This document shows positions 24,101-34,996 of a stretch of DNA of 64,000 nucleotides, one piece after another; the first letter of the stretch is position 1; each line of letters opens with the position of its first letter. This DNA is from Trichoplusia ni (taxonomy: Eukaryota; Arthropoda; Insecta; Lepidoptera; Noctuidae). The notes below the pieces were generated by a model that had not been told where the DNA came from, did no database searches, and saw nothing but the letters and a program-made list of their open reading frames with translations. The DNA is taken from positions 2,465,589 to 2,529,588 of the forward strand of contig NC_039495.1 in NCBI RefSeq assembly GCF_003590095.1. Direction: 5' to 3'. The position numbers were made by a program, and so were the translations under genes.

Positions 24101-25994
24101 CTCAACACAGCCACCGTATTTGCATTGGCATTTGAATTCATCATTTCTTTTTTACCTTACTATATATCATTTTTATCAAATGCAACGGTTTTAATGCCGA
24201 AGCGGCTGGTAGCATGTTTAACCTGATGTAAGTACATTTCTTTACGCGTCGTCTGGAGTCAAGCTTAACTTTAAGTCGATCTGATAGGTGGTAATATTAT
24301 TTTTATCTTATTTTCACTTGCAACTAATCTCACGAGAACAACGAGTGCGTATAGTTTTAATAATCTACTACCTACAATATTCCTGCAAATTGGTCAGAGT
24401 AATTGTTGCTTATGACTTCGTTCACGTGATAATTACAAAAATCACATTTTGGCTTCTGTTGCGTACTAGTTTGTCAAAATAATATGTACGTATTTGTATT
24501 GTGTAAGTGCTGAGACAGTTAGTGAAACCCCAAAATAAAAATATAAAAAAGTAGTATTTTAAATGAAGTCATCTCAATAAAATCTCAAATTTGATAAACT
24601 AGCAAAAAGCAGTACATATTCCCAGGCGGTCACCCATCTAAGTACTAACCGCGCCGGATGTTACTTAATTTCGGTGTTCGAACCAGTGTATTCAGCAGGG
24701 TATGGACGTTGGCGATGACAACACGGATTTATTACTTTTAAAGGGCAAATGTCACAACGCAACTTCGCTCTGTGAGTCATAGACGCACTAACCACTACTC
24801 ACCCACTACTACTCCATTTTGGCGTACTTAAAGTGGATTCAGTTTTAGTCACGTTGGGCTATCTGATGTATATTCCGCAATCTGAGAAAATAATTATAAA
24901 CTTAATAAAAAAAAGATTGCGTGTAACCGTCACACGCGATTGAAGTAAAACTAATTTGTTATTGAATTCAATATTTTTTTTAACCATTTTGCCGCCATTG
25001 TCCCCTGTTACCTCCTAGTCGCATCCCATAAAGTTTTACTGCAATAAAATGTTAAAAAGCAACGTATCTGTTTCCAGAACTATCGTAAAGCGATAACATT
25101 TCACTTCGCGAACAGCTTCTGCCACTACATCGATATCGCTGGCACCGTTCAGGAGGAGATGGCCAAAGGATTCGAGTACTACAACGAGAAGAAGGGCATG
25201 AAACTTAGTTATGTGGTGAGTAGCACTAGGTCACAGTCCTTTTACCTAAAAAGGCTGTTATAACTTGTTGTACATACATTATACGCATAGGAACTTATTA
25301 TTGTTGTATTTAAATGAACTAAATGAGAAATTTTATGCTAATGAAACTTATTTTCTTTTCTACTAAAAAGTTACGCACGAAGTTCGAAAATAAAAATGAG
25401 GTTTTAACAAAAAAATACTAAAAGCAAAAAAAGCCAACGACACGCGGTATTCCCAGGCGGTCACCCATCCAAGTACTAACCGCGCCCGATGTTGCTTAAC
25501 TTCGGTGATCGGACGAGAACCGGTGTATTCAACGTGGTATGGACGTTGGCGAATGAAATATTGAAATACGTGATTCTAATTTAAATATTTATCCAACATG
25601 TGTGTGTGAATTTTGTTTAATAATTTCATATTGGTCATCGCCAACGTCCATACCACGTTGAATACACCGGTTCTCGTCCGATCACCGAAGTTAAGCAACA
25701 TCGGGCGCGGTTAGTACTTGGATGGGTGACCGCCTGGGAATACCGCGTGTCGTTGGCTTTTTGCTGATTTCCGACTTTTTAAATAAATATTATTATTTTG
25801 GAAATAACTCCAATTCATAAAAATATAATTATAGACTTGTTTAATAGTATTTAATATTTTGTTCGGTAGAATCAAATTGACATAGAATCCAATTTTCAGC
25901 AATTTTTTCTAGAAAAATCACTTAGTTAATATATTTTCAGGATGCCTGGAGGTACAAGTGCAAGCAAGTTAAGGGCACGCGTTCCAACTTATAA
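21112..25994 (+). CDS. PHYH: PHYH-A: phytanoyl-CoA dioxygenase, 3' part (5' part lost in the gap)
   Basis: This peroxisomal non-haem Fe(II)/2-oxoglutarate oxygenase family 2-hydroxylates phytanoyl-CoA for alpha-oxidation. Three pieces are visible: the end of an exon, 21112-21156 (LHPYLLHGSGPNVSK), exon 25078-25215 (138 nt, starts NYRKAITFHF, ends KLSYV), and the last exon 25941-25994 (DAWRYKCKQVKGTRSNL, then TAA). Donors are GTAACA and GTGAGT; acceptors are TTTCCAG and TATTTTCAG. All borders are phase 0 and match the last three exons of PHYH-B exactly in length and phase. The third Fe ligand (His in LLHGSG) and, 11 residues later, the Arg that binds 2-oxoglutarate (NYR) are present; the HxD motif would be in the gap. 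The tail SNL is a weak PTS1-like tripeptide. The two introns hold 5S rRNA genes. It is diverged from PHYH-B, so an old duplicate. Whether the 5' exons exist cannot be seen. Confidence 0.87.
21265..21350 (-). mobile_element. SINE body fragment in PHYH-A intron
   Basis: Reverse-strand body (GTGTCTTTGTGCATGTGATTTG) of the SINE family seen at 17917, without a recognisable tRNA head. Confidence 0.45.
21640..21815. repeat. Interspersed repeat shared with 59865-60020
   Basis: Shares TTGTAAATTGCA.., TCATCGGGTTTGAAACTACC, GAAAATTTCAGCC and ACGACAAACAAACATAC with 59865-60020. It looks like the 3' end of a non-LTR retroelement; the family is not identified. Confidence 0.6.
22097..22215 (-). rRNA. 5S ribosomal RNA, intact (pair 1, left)
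   Basis: A 119-nt gene reading GCCAACGTCCATACCACGTT ... GCGTGTCGTTGGCT on the minus strand, followed at once by a T5 pol III terminator. The 5' and 3' ends pair as the 5S closing stem, and the internal promoter region (AGTTAAGCAACATCGGGC, GGATGGGTGACCGCC) is complete. It faces away from the copy at 22305 across an 89-bp spacer and lies antisense in an intron of PHYH-A. Confidence 0.97.
22305..22423 (+). rRNA. 5S ribosomal RNA, intact (pair 1, right)
   Basis: A 119-nt 5S gene with the same sequence as its partner at 22097-22215 as far as I can compare by eye. It ends in GTTGGCT followed by TTTT and lies in the sense direction of the PHYH-A intron. The two copies form a 119-bp inverted repeat. 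Confidence 0.97.
23363..24163. repeat. 801-bp GC-rich inverted repeat in PHYH-A intron
   Basis: Arms 23363-23628 and 23898-24163 are both 266 bp and reverse-complementary with roughly 4 percent mismatch (by eye). The 269-bp spacer contains a T12 run. Arms begin ATAGTAAGGTAAAAAAGAAA and are much richer in GC and CpG than the surroundings. Each arm has open frames on both strands (about 82 codons: MMNSNA... one way, MCVTI... the other). Between the arms, amino-acid changes occur about equally in both frames, which argues against protein selection. No terminal motif of a known transposon was recognised. Confidence 0.8.
24608..24713 (-). pseudogene. 5S rRNA pseudogene
   Basis: Diverged 5S on the minus strand: the 5' end GCCAACGTCCATACC is kept, but deletions remove bases near TCGGACGAGAACC and most of the GCGTGTCGTTGGCT end. 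Several substitutions fall in the internal promoter (GTAACATCCGGCGC). It is about 106 nt against 119. Confidence 0.85.
25432..25550 (-). rRNA. 5S ribosomal RNA, intact (pair 2, left)
   Basis: A full 119-nt 5S gene on the minus strand ending GTTGGCT followed by a T run (T7). It sits in the last intron of PHYH-A, antisense to it, 89 bp from its head-to-head partner at 25640. Confidence 0.97.
25640..25758 (+). rRNA. 5S ribosomal RNA, intact (pair 2, right)
   Basis: A full 119-nt 5S gene with a T5 terminator, in the last intron of PHYH-A in the sense direction. Its downstream flank (GACTTTTTAAATAAATATT) matches, in reverse, the flank left of pair 1, showing that the whole module was copied in the opposite orientation. 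Confidence 0.97.
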
Positions 25995-26068
25995 AAAAAC
26001 TATAAAAAGCAATAGAAAATGGTGGCGGTTCGACTTTAAAGGGAAAAAGGTCAAGGAAAATCTATTAC

Positions 26069-26302
26069 AAATCTATACTTCTATACTAATATATAAAGCT
26101 AAAGAGTTTGTTTGTTTATTTGAACGCTCTAATAACAGGAACTACTGGTTCAAATTGAAAAAATATTTTTGTGTTGAATAGACCATTCACCGAGGAAGGA
26201 TTTAGGATTATATATCATCACTCTGCGACCAATAGGAGCGAAGAAAAAATCATAACTTATATCTTCTAAACACGCGGACGAAGTCGCGCAATCAATCAAG
26301 CA
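26069..26302 (+). mobile_element. Lep1-like non-autonomous Helitron
   Basis: Starts TCTATACTTCTATACTAATA, has GAGTTTGTTTGTTTATTTGA and GGAACTACTGGTTCAAATTG, and ends near the GCGGACGAAGTCGCGC hairpin. Compare the better copy at 62387-62662. It lies within about 80 bp of the PHYH-A stop codon, so probably in its 3'UTR. Confidence 0.65.
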
Positions 26303-27564
26303 ATCAAATTTGTTTTTTCCATTTGTTATAACTAGGCTTTTTCAGACACTTTCGAAACATCAATATAATGCTTCTAGTTATACGAAAAATGTTATTTCTA
26401 TGGAAAAGAACCGGCGAGAAAGCCCATGAGAAACTTATAAAAAAAATAACACTATTTTCAATAAAGGTAGTTGGTCCAGGAGACTTGCTATCATTGACAA
26501 AATTGAATTCTATTTTAGACGATTGAGATCGATTTGGTATTATGAAATTGAGTGGAACTACTCTATTTTGGTTTACTTCGATAACATTTCAGAATAGAAA
26601 CGAGAACTGTATTACATTTGAATAATATTGTTTTACCAACAAAAACACCCAACCGACTTTAACTTAAATATAAAACTACTAAGCCAATCTTGATGGAATT
26701 TTATGGGACCAAATTACAACTAATTCTGACGTCTGTTAAAACCAGAACCAAACCAGTATCGAGATTATATTTGTAAATAATCAAATTGAAGACCTTTATT
26801 AACTCAAAATGTGTTATGCATTTCATTAATATGATATTTCAAGCTATTTGTACATTATTTTCAAGACACGTGATTTATAGAGAATTATTTTAAGATATTA
26901 TGGGTTTTTTGCCTCTGTGACATGTCCACACATACTGACACTTTATATTATTTTATAGGACATTGGTGAATGTATTTTAGAATAAAAAGTTTATATCAAC
27001 GAAACCTAACTTGTACGAATTTTATAATTATAAATATTCAAGGACAAATATTTAGTTTTAAAATTAGTGTGGACATAATAAAAAATATGTGATAAATAAT
27101 AATGATATTTATATTTTTGTATATTTAGTGCTAGCTATTATGTGTATAATGAGATTGATAAATATTTATTTGGTTTTAATAAATTCTATTTTTGTTACTG
27201 TGTTTTTTATTTGAACCTGTTAAATGTCAATTAACACTTTTTGTGTCCTTTTTCAGCGTTTAATAGCGTTTTTAAATATTCGACTCTATACTCATACTTT
27301 TAAGAACGATTTCACATTCCAATCTAAATTAAAAGAAACAAATTATGTAACAAAATAATTAAAATATGTATAAGACTTAATAAAACTGTCATAACAAATT
27401 TAACTACTTGATATATTACATCAAAAAGCATTAAAAGGCGAAATAACAGGTAATTGTAATTTTAATCAATTATTTAAATTTTCTCACAATTGAATTCTCT
27501 TTGAGAAAAATCCAAAAAATAATTAATTAAGTAAATTATCCTTATTACATCAAAGTAAATTTAA

Positions 27565-27815
27565 CCGTGTTTCGGAAGGCACGTTAAATTATTGTGGGTC
27601 CCGGCTGTTATTCCTACATCTTTGACAGTCGATGCAGGTAGTCAGAAGCTTGAAAAAGTCTGACAACCAGTCTTACCAAGGGGTATCGTGTTGCCCAGGT
27701 AACTGGGTTGAGGAGGTCAGATAGGCAGTCGTTCCTTGTAAAACACTGGTACTTAGCTGAAACCGGTTAGACTGGTAGCCGACCCCAACATAGTTGGGAA
27801 AAGGCTAGGCCGATG
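27565..27815 (-). repeat. GGGGTCGGCTTCC repeat, reverse orientation
   Basis: On the reverse strand: CCTTTTCCCAACTATGTTGG, ACTGCCTATCTGACCTCCTC, AACCCAGTTACCTGGGCAAC. It lacks the tail region. Confidence 0.75.
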
Positions 27816-27936
27816 AATGACATCAAACTAATAAGATTCAGATCTTCGGAAGTATTTTAATTTTTGCAAACCAGGTTATAAAGTACTTAAAAAAGAATCA
27901 CACTTGACTTATTCTATACACCGATACAAAATTTGT

Positions 27937-28022
27937 GGCCGGTGTTGGTCCAGTGGTTAATGACCCAGACTATACCCGAGGTCGTGGGTTCGATTCCCAC
28001 CCAGGACAAATGTTTGTATGAT
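27937..28022 (+). mobile_element. tRNA-derived SINE head
   Basis: GGTCCAGTGGTTAATGACC (A-box region) and GGTTCGATTCCCACCCAGGA (B-box) followed by AAATGTTTG. It is closely related to the SINE at 9284; the tail is short or lost. Confidence 0.65.
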
Positions 28023-28348
28023 AAGGAGGTTAATTTTATCGATATTAATGTATGTATTAAGAAATTCATAAGTATATTTTTTCAGTTGTCATAATACAAG
28101 CTTTGCTTAGTTTGACATTAGATGGCGTTGTGTTTAACTAGTGAAATATTGTTTGTTTTATATTAGATGCCAAAAAGGTCAGCTTGGCATTGACAGAGTT
28201 TAAAAAAATACTACAGTCATGGAAGAGAGAGGACATTACACAGCTAATAAAGCCATCTCTCTTCGACAAATGCCACAGTACTTAATTCGACGGAGAATAG
28301 TCACTCGTCACAGTCCTTTTAATACAGTTGTTTTTTTATTTTTTAAAC

Positions 28349-28745
28349 TAGCTGTTTCCCGCGACTCCGTCCGCTCGGACTTCAGTTTACCTCGCTCAGT
28401 GGCTCCCGTTTTCGTGCTAATGCCTGGATAAAATGTAACCATTACCCCATCTTCAAAATAAAGTACCCAGTAGTAAAAAACCGCTGTGCGCATTTTTCAT
28501 TATTTTTAAATAAACAAAATTTAAGCCAAATTTCAAAGCCAGCCAGCCTTTCAATTCCAAAAAAGTTACTAATCAAATTTGCCTGCCCCATTACCCCCTT
28601 CCAATCTTTTTTTCCAGTAAAAAAGCTAACCTATGCTTTCTCAGGGTCTAGACGATCTAACGGGATAACAATCGGTTTAGTAGTTTTGGTGTAAAAGCGC
28701 GACAGACAGACAGATATTTTTCCACAATATTAATATTTAAAGTAT
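28349..28745 (-). mobile_element. Helitron-like element, reverse orientation
   Basis: Begins ACTAGCTGTTTCCCGCGACT (reverse of the CTAGT terminus with GC-rich hairpin) and runs to GCGACAGACAGACAGATA, the usual layout of non-autonomous lepidopteran Helitrons read backwards. Confidence 0.55.
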
Positions 28746-29109
28746 GGATTCTAACATGCAAGCGTTCAGTTAACAGAGTGTTTCAGTTCTTGTGTGCGGT
28801 CGCACGCTAAATATTTAACTTAATATTTAGCATAAATATTGAATAGTTGTTGATTTTCTTTATTAAAGTTAACAGTGTATACACTTTTGTTGGGATGGCA
28901 AATAAAAGTTTCAAAGCTTTTCCAAACTGGTAATTATTATTTCTACTTTATTTTCATAGGTGTCATTTATATATCTTCTGAATTAAGTGATCTATTTTAT
29001 TTTAATTTGCAGTATTTATGATTAAGTGCATTAGTATTTGTAATGCTTATATTTTGTATGTGTTGTGAGAGGATATTATTATACAAAACATGAATTCTCA
29101 TGCAAAACT

Positions 29110-29235
29110 TGGCACATTACGCCCAGACTCAGAAAGCATTACTGAATAACAGTTTGTCACAAACAAAAGTTTGTCCTTTGCGGGGATCGAACCCGCGTCG
29201 TGAACTATGGCTAGCATGGTGACCTAACATCCATG
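29110..29235 (-). mobile_element. tRNA-derived SINE, reverse orientation
   Basis: Reverse-strand B-box GGTTCGATCCCCGCAAAGGA and a body with AATGCTTTCTGAGTCTGGGC. The head is partly decayed (ATGTTAGGTCACCATGC). Confidence 0.55.
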
Positions 29236-30350
29236 CAGTCGATTAAAAAATATTCTTACCATCCATATTATGTTGAATCGGTATTTTACACATAACTGTC
29301 TGTAATAGAGTGATAATAAACTTTACAAGTAATTCGATTATAAATTCGCGCCTAAAATTAATTGAAAATTTCCATATATTTACGAAACGTATTTTGTATT
29401 ATTTAATTCGGGGAAGGACTTGCAGTTACCAGAAAGAAACCCAGCCCCTTTTTCAAAGTTTACCTACATGAGGCCCCTCTAATACTAAACAAGTCAAATA
29501 TAATAAGGCTTTTAAATTAACTTTGGAAACCTTATCCTAGATACATACACCATCTATGACCTTGACCTTGCTTCTAGAAACATGTAGTTAATAAATATCC
29601 TGTTTCAGAACATCTTTATTTCAAGCACATATCTGCCCTTATTTCAAAGGGTAATAATATTATTTCGTAAGATCTTCTCAACAGATATTTTGTAATTAAA
29701 CAATGTTTATACCTAAAGACAAAGAAACACCAGGTTTTTTATAACGTTGTACTAAGTTCACTCGAAGCAAGTTCAACTCGCGACCTCCCACGGTTAATAA
29801 TGAATGTTTAATTGTTGTTGCAAACGTAATTAACAAACAGGACTATTACATAATTAAGTACCTAACCGCTAACAGTATTTTAACTAACAACTTTAAAAAC
29901 AAATCTACTGTTTAAGAAAATAATCAACTTAGATTTTGTTTAACAAAATTAGGAAAGCTACCATCGCGTCTTAAATTAAATTTAATGTTCTTTATTTCAA
30001 GCAATTAAAACTTTCATGAAGAAGATTATGACTTAGACTAAGATAAACTAATACAAATTTATAAATTTAAAGTAGATAATATTATACACACATACGTTCG
30101 CGGCCCTGACCGATAAAAACAAACAAATTATACCACGGGAATATAAAATCGGGATAAAACTATAATGTGTTAATCCTGGTTATAAACTATCCGTGTGCCA
30201 AGTTTAGTATAAATCCGTTCAGTGGGTTTTGCGTGAAAGAGGAACAAAACACTTTCGTGTAGGTATATAATATTCGTAAGATTTTAACAGTTGTGGCAGC
30301 GATATTGCTCAGCTGTAAAATTCAGGATCGGATCTATTCATTTATTTCAG

Positions 30351-33300
30351 CGTAAGTTCACCAGCTACATACCCCCTGACAGCAGAACAGCTACAATTCT
30401 ACAGGGAGAACGGCTACCTGGTCATCAGGGGACTGATCAGTCAACCAGCTCTAAATAGTTACAGGTAATTATAGCTAAATAGATTTCCGCCTGAGTAGTT
30501 ATCGGTAATTCAGGGTAAAAATAGTCTAAGTGCTATCTTCAAGTTTTTCTTTGAAAACTGCTCTCGCATTAAGGAATAGTTATTGTGTCGCCTGGGTTTC
30601 AAAAACATTCAAAGCACAGAGACACCCAGAGAGCACTGAGAGATCCAGACCCCTTACTTTCGGGGCAAGGATTCGTGGATCGCTTAAAGGAAACTCACTC
30701 AGTTTACTTCATCCTCTTATTTCATTTCTGCTCTCTGTCTGTCTGTTTAAACAGTTGATCTTTTCCAGATAGTGTAAAATGATTATCTAAAAACGAAGAT
30801 CAACGTCGAGCAGCTGCTTTTAGGGTCAAAAATTTTATGGATGAACAATTTTATTCGAAAACTATTTGTCCTCTTTGTACGCAACCCGCATTGTCGCGAG
30901 TCTGACTTGCAAATATTCGATTTTTGTGAGTTTGGTTCGCAGAGAAAGCCTCTGATGCGTTTCTTGCTTGACTAACTGATTAGTTTCTTCAAAACAAAGT
31001 TTGCGCATTTACGAGGAATCGTTACATGTTAGGTAAAGAATAATGATTTAATAATGTTTTAGACAACGCTTCAAGGATGTATGTAACGGAAGGGTGGAGA
31101 AAGGAGTGGTGACAGTCGTGAAGGACCGAGCCCTCAGCAAGACGAAGACGAACCCTGAAGATTATATCAATAAGGTACGTTGTTAATACTAAGAGAGCTA
31201 AAAACGTTTACAACGACGTATCATTTACGGCGGCGAGATTGCAAGAGGCGAGATAATGTTGTGTTTCTATGCGTATTCTGTAAAATATATTTGCGCTAGT
31301 GACCTAGTCAGAAGCATCTACCTCGAGAAACCTCGATATTTTTTGTTATGTTTATAGTAACTTACGTGAGGATAATTCATACTTAATTAATGCAACAGTT
31401 TACTCACGCGTATTGCTTATGATTAAGGACTCCGGTTGGGTACGAAACTAGACGGGCAATCCCGATAGACGGCGTTGGTAAACGGTTGCTCATCATCATT
31501 TAGGCAATTATTATATTTATTATTTAATTTTGATACTTATGAAGTCGCTTTGCTTAGTTGGTGTAAATAATATAATAATGCCGTAAAATTGTCCCATGAA
31601 TGAAAAGAGATGAGAAGTTAATCATTGTTGTTTACTCATGAGTGTTTATCGAGGTGGCTAGCCTTGTTTCGACCTAACCAGAGTTCTTAACCATTATCGC
31701 CTTAATTATACTGATCAAACCGTTCTTCAACAATTAAGCCACCTCACTTAAGCTATTATTATAGATGTTTAATGTTCAGATACAGTTATCATTAATAACA
31801 GTATATCTAGAATATACCTAAAAGTCGTTCTGCCTGGATGCGGAGGCAGAGGTTAAAGAATAAAGGCTAGGCTCATAAAATATATTATATTTTATAAATA
31901 AACTTACACTAATTTTAGTAATTATCATTGCTATGCAAATTGCCTTTAGGTATAATGCAAGGTCACATTGAAAAGCGGAAAAAAACATTTTCTGATTTTT
32001 TTTCTGTATTTTTAACAAAGATTGGTGCGTCATAGTCGTGGGAAAAAATACACGCGAAAATCATTTTGTATATAACATTATTAAATGCTAATCATTGGAA
32101 AAGAATAGTATACTAATTTCATTAATTAGTACAGCCTACCACAACGTTTTAAAGTAGTATTGCTGGAGTGCAAAAGAGATGCCGCTCCCTTAGACATAAA
32201 TATACTTTAATCTAAGTAGCAAATCGGGGTGAATTGAGTTTCAAGGGGTGAATAGAAAATAGTGTTTTGGGGGAATATTTTCTTACATAAAAATGCCTAA
32301 ACACAATTACTTTATGAAATGCTTGGGAATTTCTATATTTTGTCTTGTTAAACGTCCAAATTTTAATAATAACTCTGTTTCTACCCCAAAAAAACCCTCT
32401 TTTCACCCCGTTTCACTGTTACTTTAACAATTATCAAGAACAAAGAAATATAACTTGCCTCTTTAGATCCAAGAACTTCTTTACGATGAGGTGTACAGCA
32501 CTTACTCGGAGGATCCCCGCCTTCTGCATATCGTGTCACAGCTGGTGGGCAGTGACCACATCACAGCAGTCAACTGCATGCTCATCAACAAGCCTCCCGG
32601 GACCAGCGAACATCCCCCTCATCAGGTACAGAACTGGGTTATTGTAACTCTTGAAATAACCTTCAAGGGACACTCTAATAATTCAAGGGTGTTCTTTAAA
32701 ATTTTGACGGATTGATTTTTAATGGATAAAGTCTTTGCTTAGCGGTGTGAGATTTATAGAAAGGTAAGTATTATTATTGTAAATGTTTAATTCTCTAGCT
32801 GTAACCGCCGATATGTCCTCGTCGACGATAAAGATGTGAAATGTATTTTATTTTAATTAAGGAATCTGAGTCGCGACGGTTTCACAAAAATTCAAGTCAT
32901 ATGCACCAAGAAACCCAGATTCACTCTCACACTCGGCTATCTGTGAAGTCGAAATAATGGTTATTTCGACTTGACCCATAGTCGTCATTTCTTTAGTAGA
33001 ATTATCACTAGTCTCGCTAAAAAGAAGCAATTTGTTTATTCGAATAAAACATAGAACAATAAAAACACCCCAAATAAAACAACCATATGGAAGAGCATCA
33101 TGTTAACTCTAAACTATTAAACTTCTACCCATCTTACATTTCCAGGACCTGTTCTACTTTCCGTTCCGCCCTGCCCACAAGATAGTGGGCACATGGACCG
33201 CTGTTGACCCGGTGGACATGAACAACGGCTGTCTGTACATGGTGCCCGGGTCGCACAAGCCTAACGTATTGTATGACCATGGTGACCAGATCAATGTGAG

Positions 33301-34668
33301 TTGTTATGGTATAAAGTATGTTTTTTTGTTTATGATTACTCAAATCACTTTATGATTTGATGATTACGGCAAAAAAATGACATTACTGGAGTGTTTTAAT
33401 TGACAACTCCAGAAGGAAGTAAATAATTTATGAGCGTATATAAATCCATTTTTTGTCACGCCTTACAACTGAAATGGTTGAAAGGTTATTGATACATGAT
33501 GTCTCATTAAATTAATCAGAATTGTGGTAATGACTATAAAATGACGGCAAATGAAACAAAGGAACATTTCCATTTTTAAAATTTTAAAGAAATCTCCTGA
33601 GTTTTTTTTGTTTGTTTTATCATTTACCGTTATTAACCATCAGACGAGAGTTACTTAGGTACTTCTAAATAAATTATTTTTGTTCAACCCAGTAACCCTT
33701 GTTACCAGGATAGCAAGCTATTCTTCACGACTATAGTGAATGCCGGCGAGGTTGCCCCGGAACACAGGCGGGTTTACCTGGAGATGGCTCCCGGAGACAC
33801 GGTGTTCTTCGCGCCCGACCTCGTGCATGGATCCAGGCCTAATATATCGCAGGTAGGGTATCGAGAAAGAGTTAGAAGTTTAGTATTTTTTTAAGAACAA
33901 AAAATGATGAAATGCATGGGATAAAATGAGCAATTTCTTCGCGTTGTATGAGGATGGAAAAATCAACAGGGAAGAAACAGAAAAAAATACTGACGAACCC
34001 AACTAACTTATCAAGCTTGACCCTCACTCAAATAAATTATAAACGGTATTCTACACTCATTATTCTAGATTTTACATGCGAGTTTAGTATAGAGCAGCAT
34101 ATGATCCCAGACTTTACTTCACTTGGCAGTGGCTTCCAACCAATTTTCAATTCTCATATCATTTTCAACGTATGTATCTATCCTACCCCTGCAGGGCTAC
34201 CGTAAAGCAATGACATGCCACTACGCCAGCAGTGAGTGCTGGTACATCGACGTGTATCGCACCAACCAGGCGAGACTCGCGGAACAGATGGAGACAGAGC
34301 TTCGGAGAAGAGGAGGAGATCTTAGTTATGTTGTGAGGATTATATTATTATTTTTTTAAAGAAGTGATCCCTGGAATTAATTTAATCTTTGTGGGAGTGT
34401 ATAATTCCCGGGGGGTTTCAACTTCAAAGATTCAGAACAGTCATTCGTGGATCACATAAAACATAATATTCTTCTAGAAAATTGAATGCAAACGGCAAAT
34501 ACTTGTTACAAAAAACCAACTAAATGAAAATTATAAAAAATATCTACAATACTTGACTCCTTTCGCATACCTTCTTGCATATAATATATTATAGCATAGA
34601 TTTTTAATTTCTAGGACCTGTGGCGCATTAAAACGAAGCAAGTTAGGGGAGTGAGAAGCAACCTGTAA
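30351..34668 (+). CDS. PHYH: PHYH-B: phytanoyl-CoA dioxygenase (first exon not found)
   Basis: Peroxisomal Fe(II)/2-oxoglutarate oxygenase of alpha-oxidation. Seven exons join in one frame: 30351-30464, 31063-31174, 32467-32625, 33146-33295, 33709-33852, 34195-34332, 34615-34668 (stop TAA). All introns are GT-AG. The visible protein has 289 residues; it starts within the conserved N-terminal helix (YPLTAEQLQFYRENGYLVIR). Fe ligands are His127 and Asp129 (HQD, split over exons 3/4) and His218 (LVHGSR); the 2-oxoglutarate-binding Arg is 229 (GYRKA), spaced 11 from the last His as in mammalian PHYH. The C-terminus SNL is only a weak PTS1-like signal; mammalian PHYH uses an N-terminal PTS2, which would lie in the missing first exon. 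Exon 2 begins after a two-base carry-over, which fixes the phase of the missing exon. Length and motifs fit an active enzyme; substrate is inferred from the family. Confidence 0.93.
31385..31490 (+). repeat. Foldback-family fragments in PHYH-B intron
   Basis: TTTACTCACGCGTATTGCTT then ATGATTAAGGACTCCGGTTG and ACTAGACGGGCAATCCCGAT match the palindrome at 50207. A second, more decayed piece lies at about 31630-31700. Confidence 0.55.
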
Positions 34669-34832
34669 TATTATCAATTTCGTATTTTTTCATATGAGAA
34701 GTAAAAATTTTGGAGAAAAAGAAAATAAATCTACCAAGATATGTGAATATTTGGTACACCACTTTAGATAAGTACATATTTATTATACTATCTATGGAAA
34801 GTAGGAGGGATTTTGTATAATCTGTTTCAAAA

Positions 34833-34996
34833 AATAAAAATCTTTTAAAATTATACAAAAATATTTTATTTCATTTACAATCTTAGGTACGGTAAACTTA
34901 TAACTAACTCTTGTAATACTCTTATTCGGTTATTTTTAAGTTAATATTCTTCGGAATTATTAAATTATATTTATATTTGTAACTTAAAGCAATAAA
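34833..34996 (+). terminator. Candidate poly(A) signals of PHYH-B
   Basis: Two AATAAA hexamers, 34833-34838 and 34991-34996, 165 and 323 bp after the PHYH-B stop codon. Position is suitable, but AATAAA is frequent in this AT-rich DNA. Confidence 0.4.

Larger units (their letters stand above)
25995..30350. other. Region between PHYH-A stop and first mapped PHYH-B exon
   Basis: Must contain the 3'UTR of PHYH-A (an AATAAA at 26460-26465 is one possible poly(A) signal) and the promoter and first exon of PHYH-B, which I could not locate. Repeats: a Lep1-like Helitron at 26069-26302, the reversed GGGGTCGG repeat 27565-27815, a SINE head 27937-28022, a reversed Helitron 28349-28745, a reversed SINE 29110-29235 and a Helitron fragment near 30090-30280. 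Confidence 0.5.

Noticed and set aside
27937..28010. tRNA gene at the SINE head (also 9284 and 17917)
   Set aside because: A- and B-box are present, but acceptor and anticodon stems do not pair; SINE heads.
28219..28280. ATG frame as first exon of PHYH-B
   Set aside because: No donor at a place that leaves the two-base carry-over that exon 2 requires.
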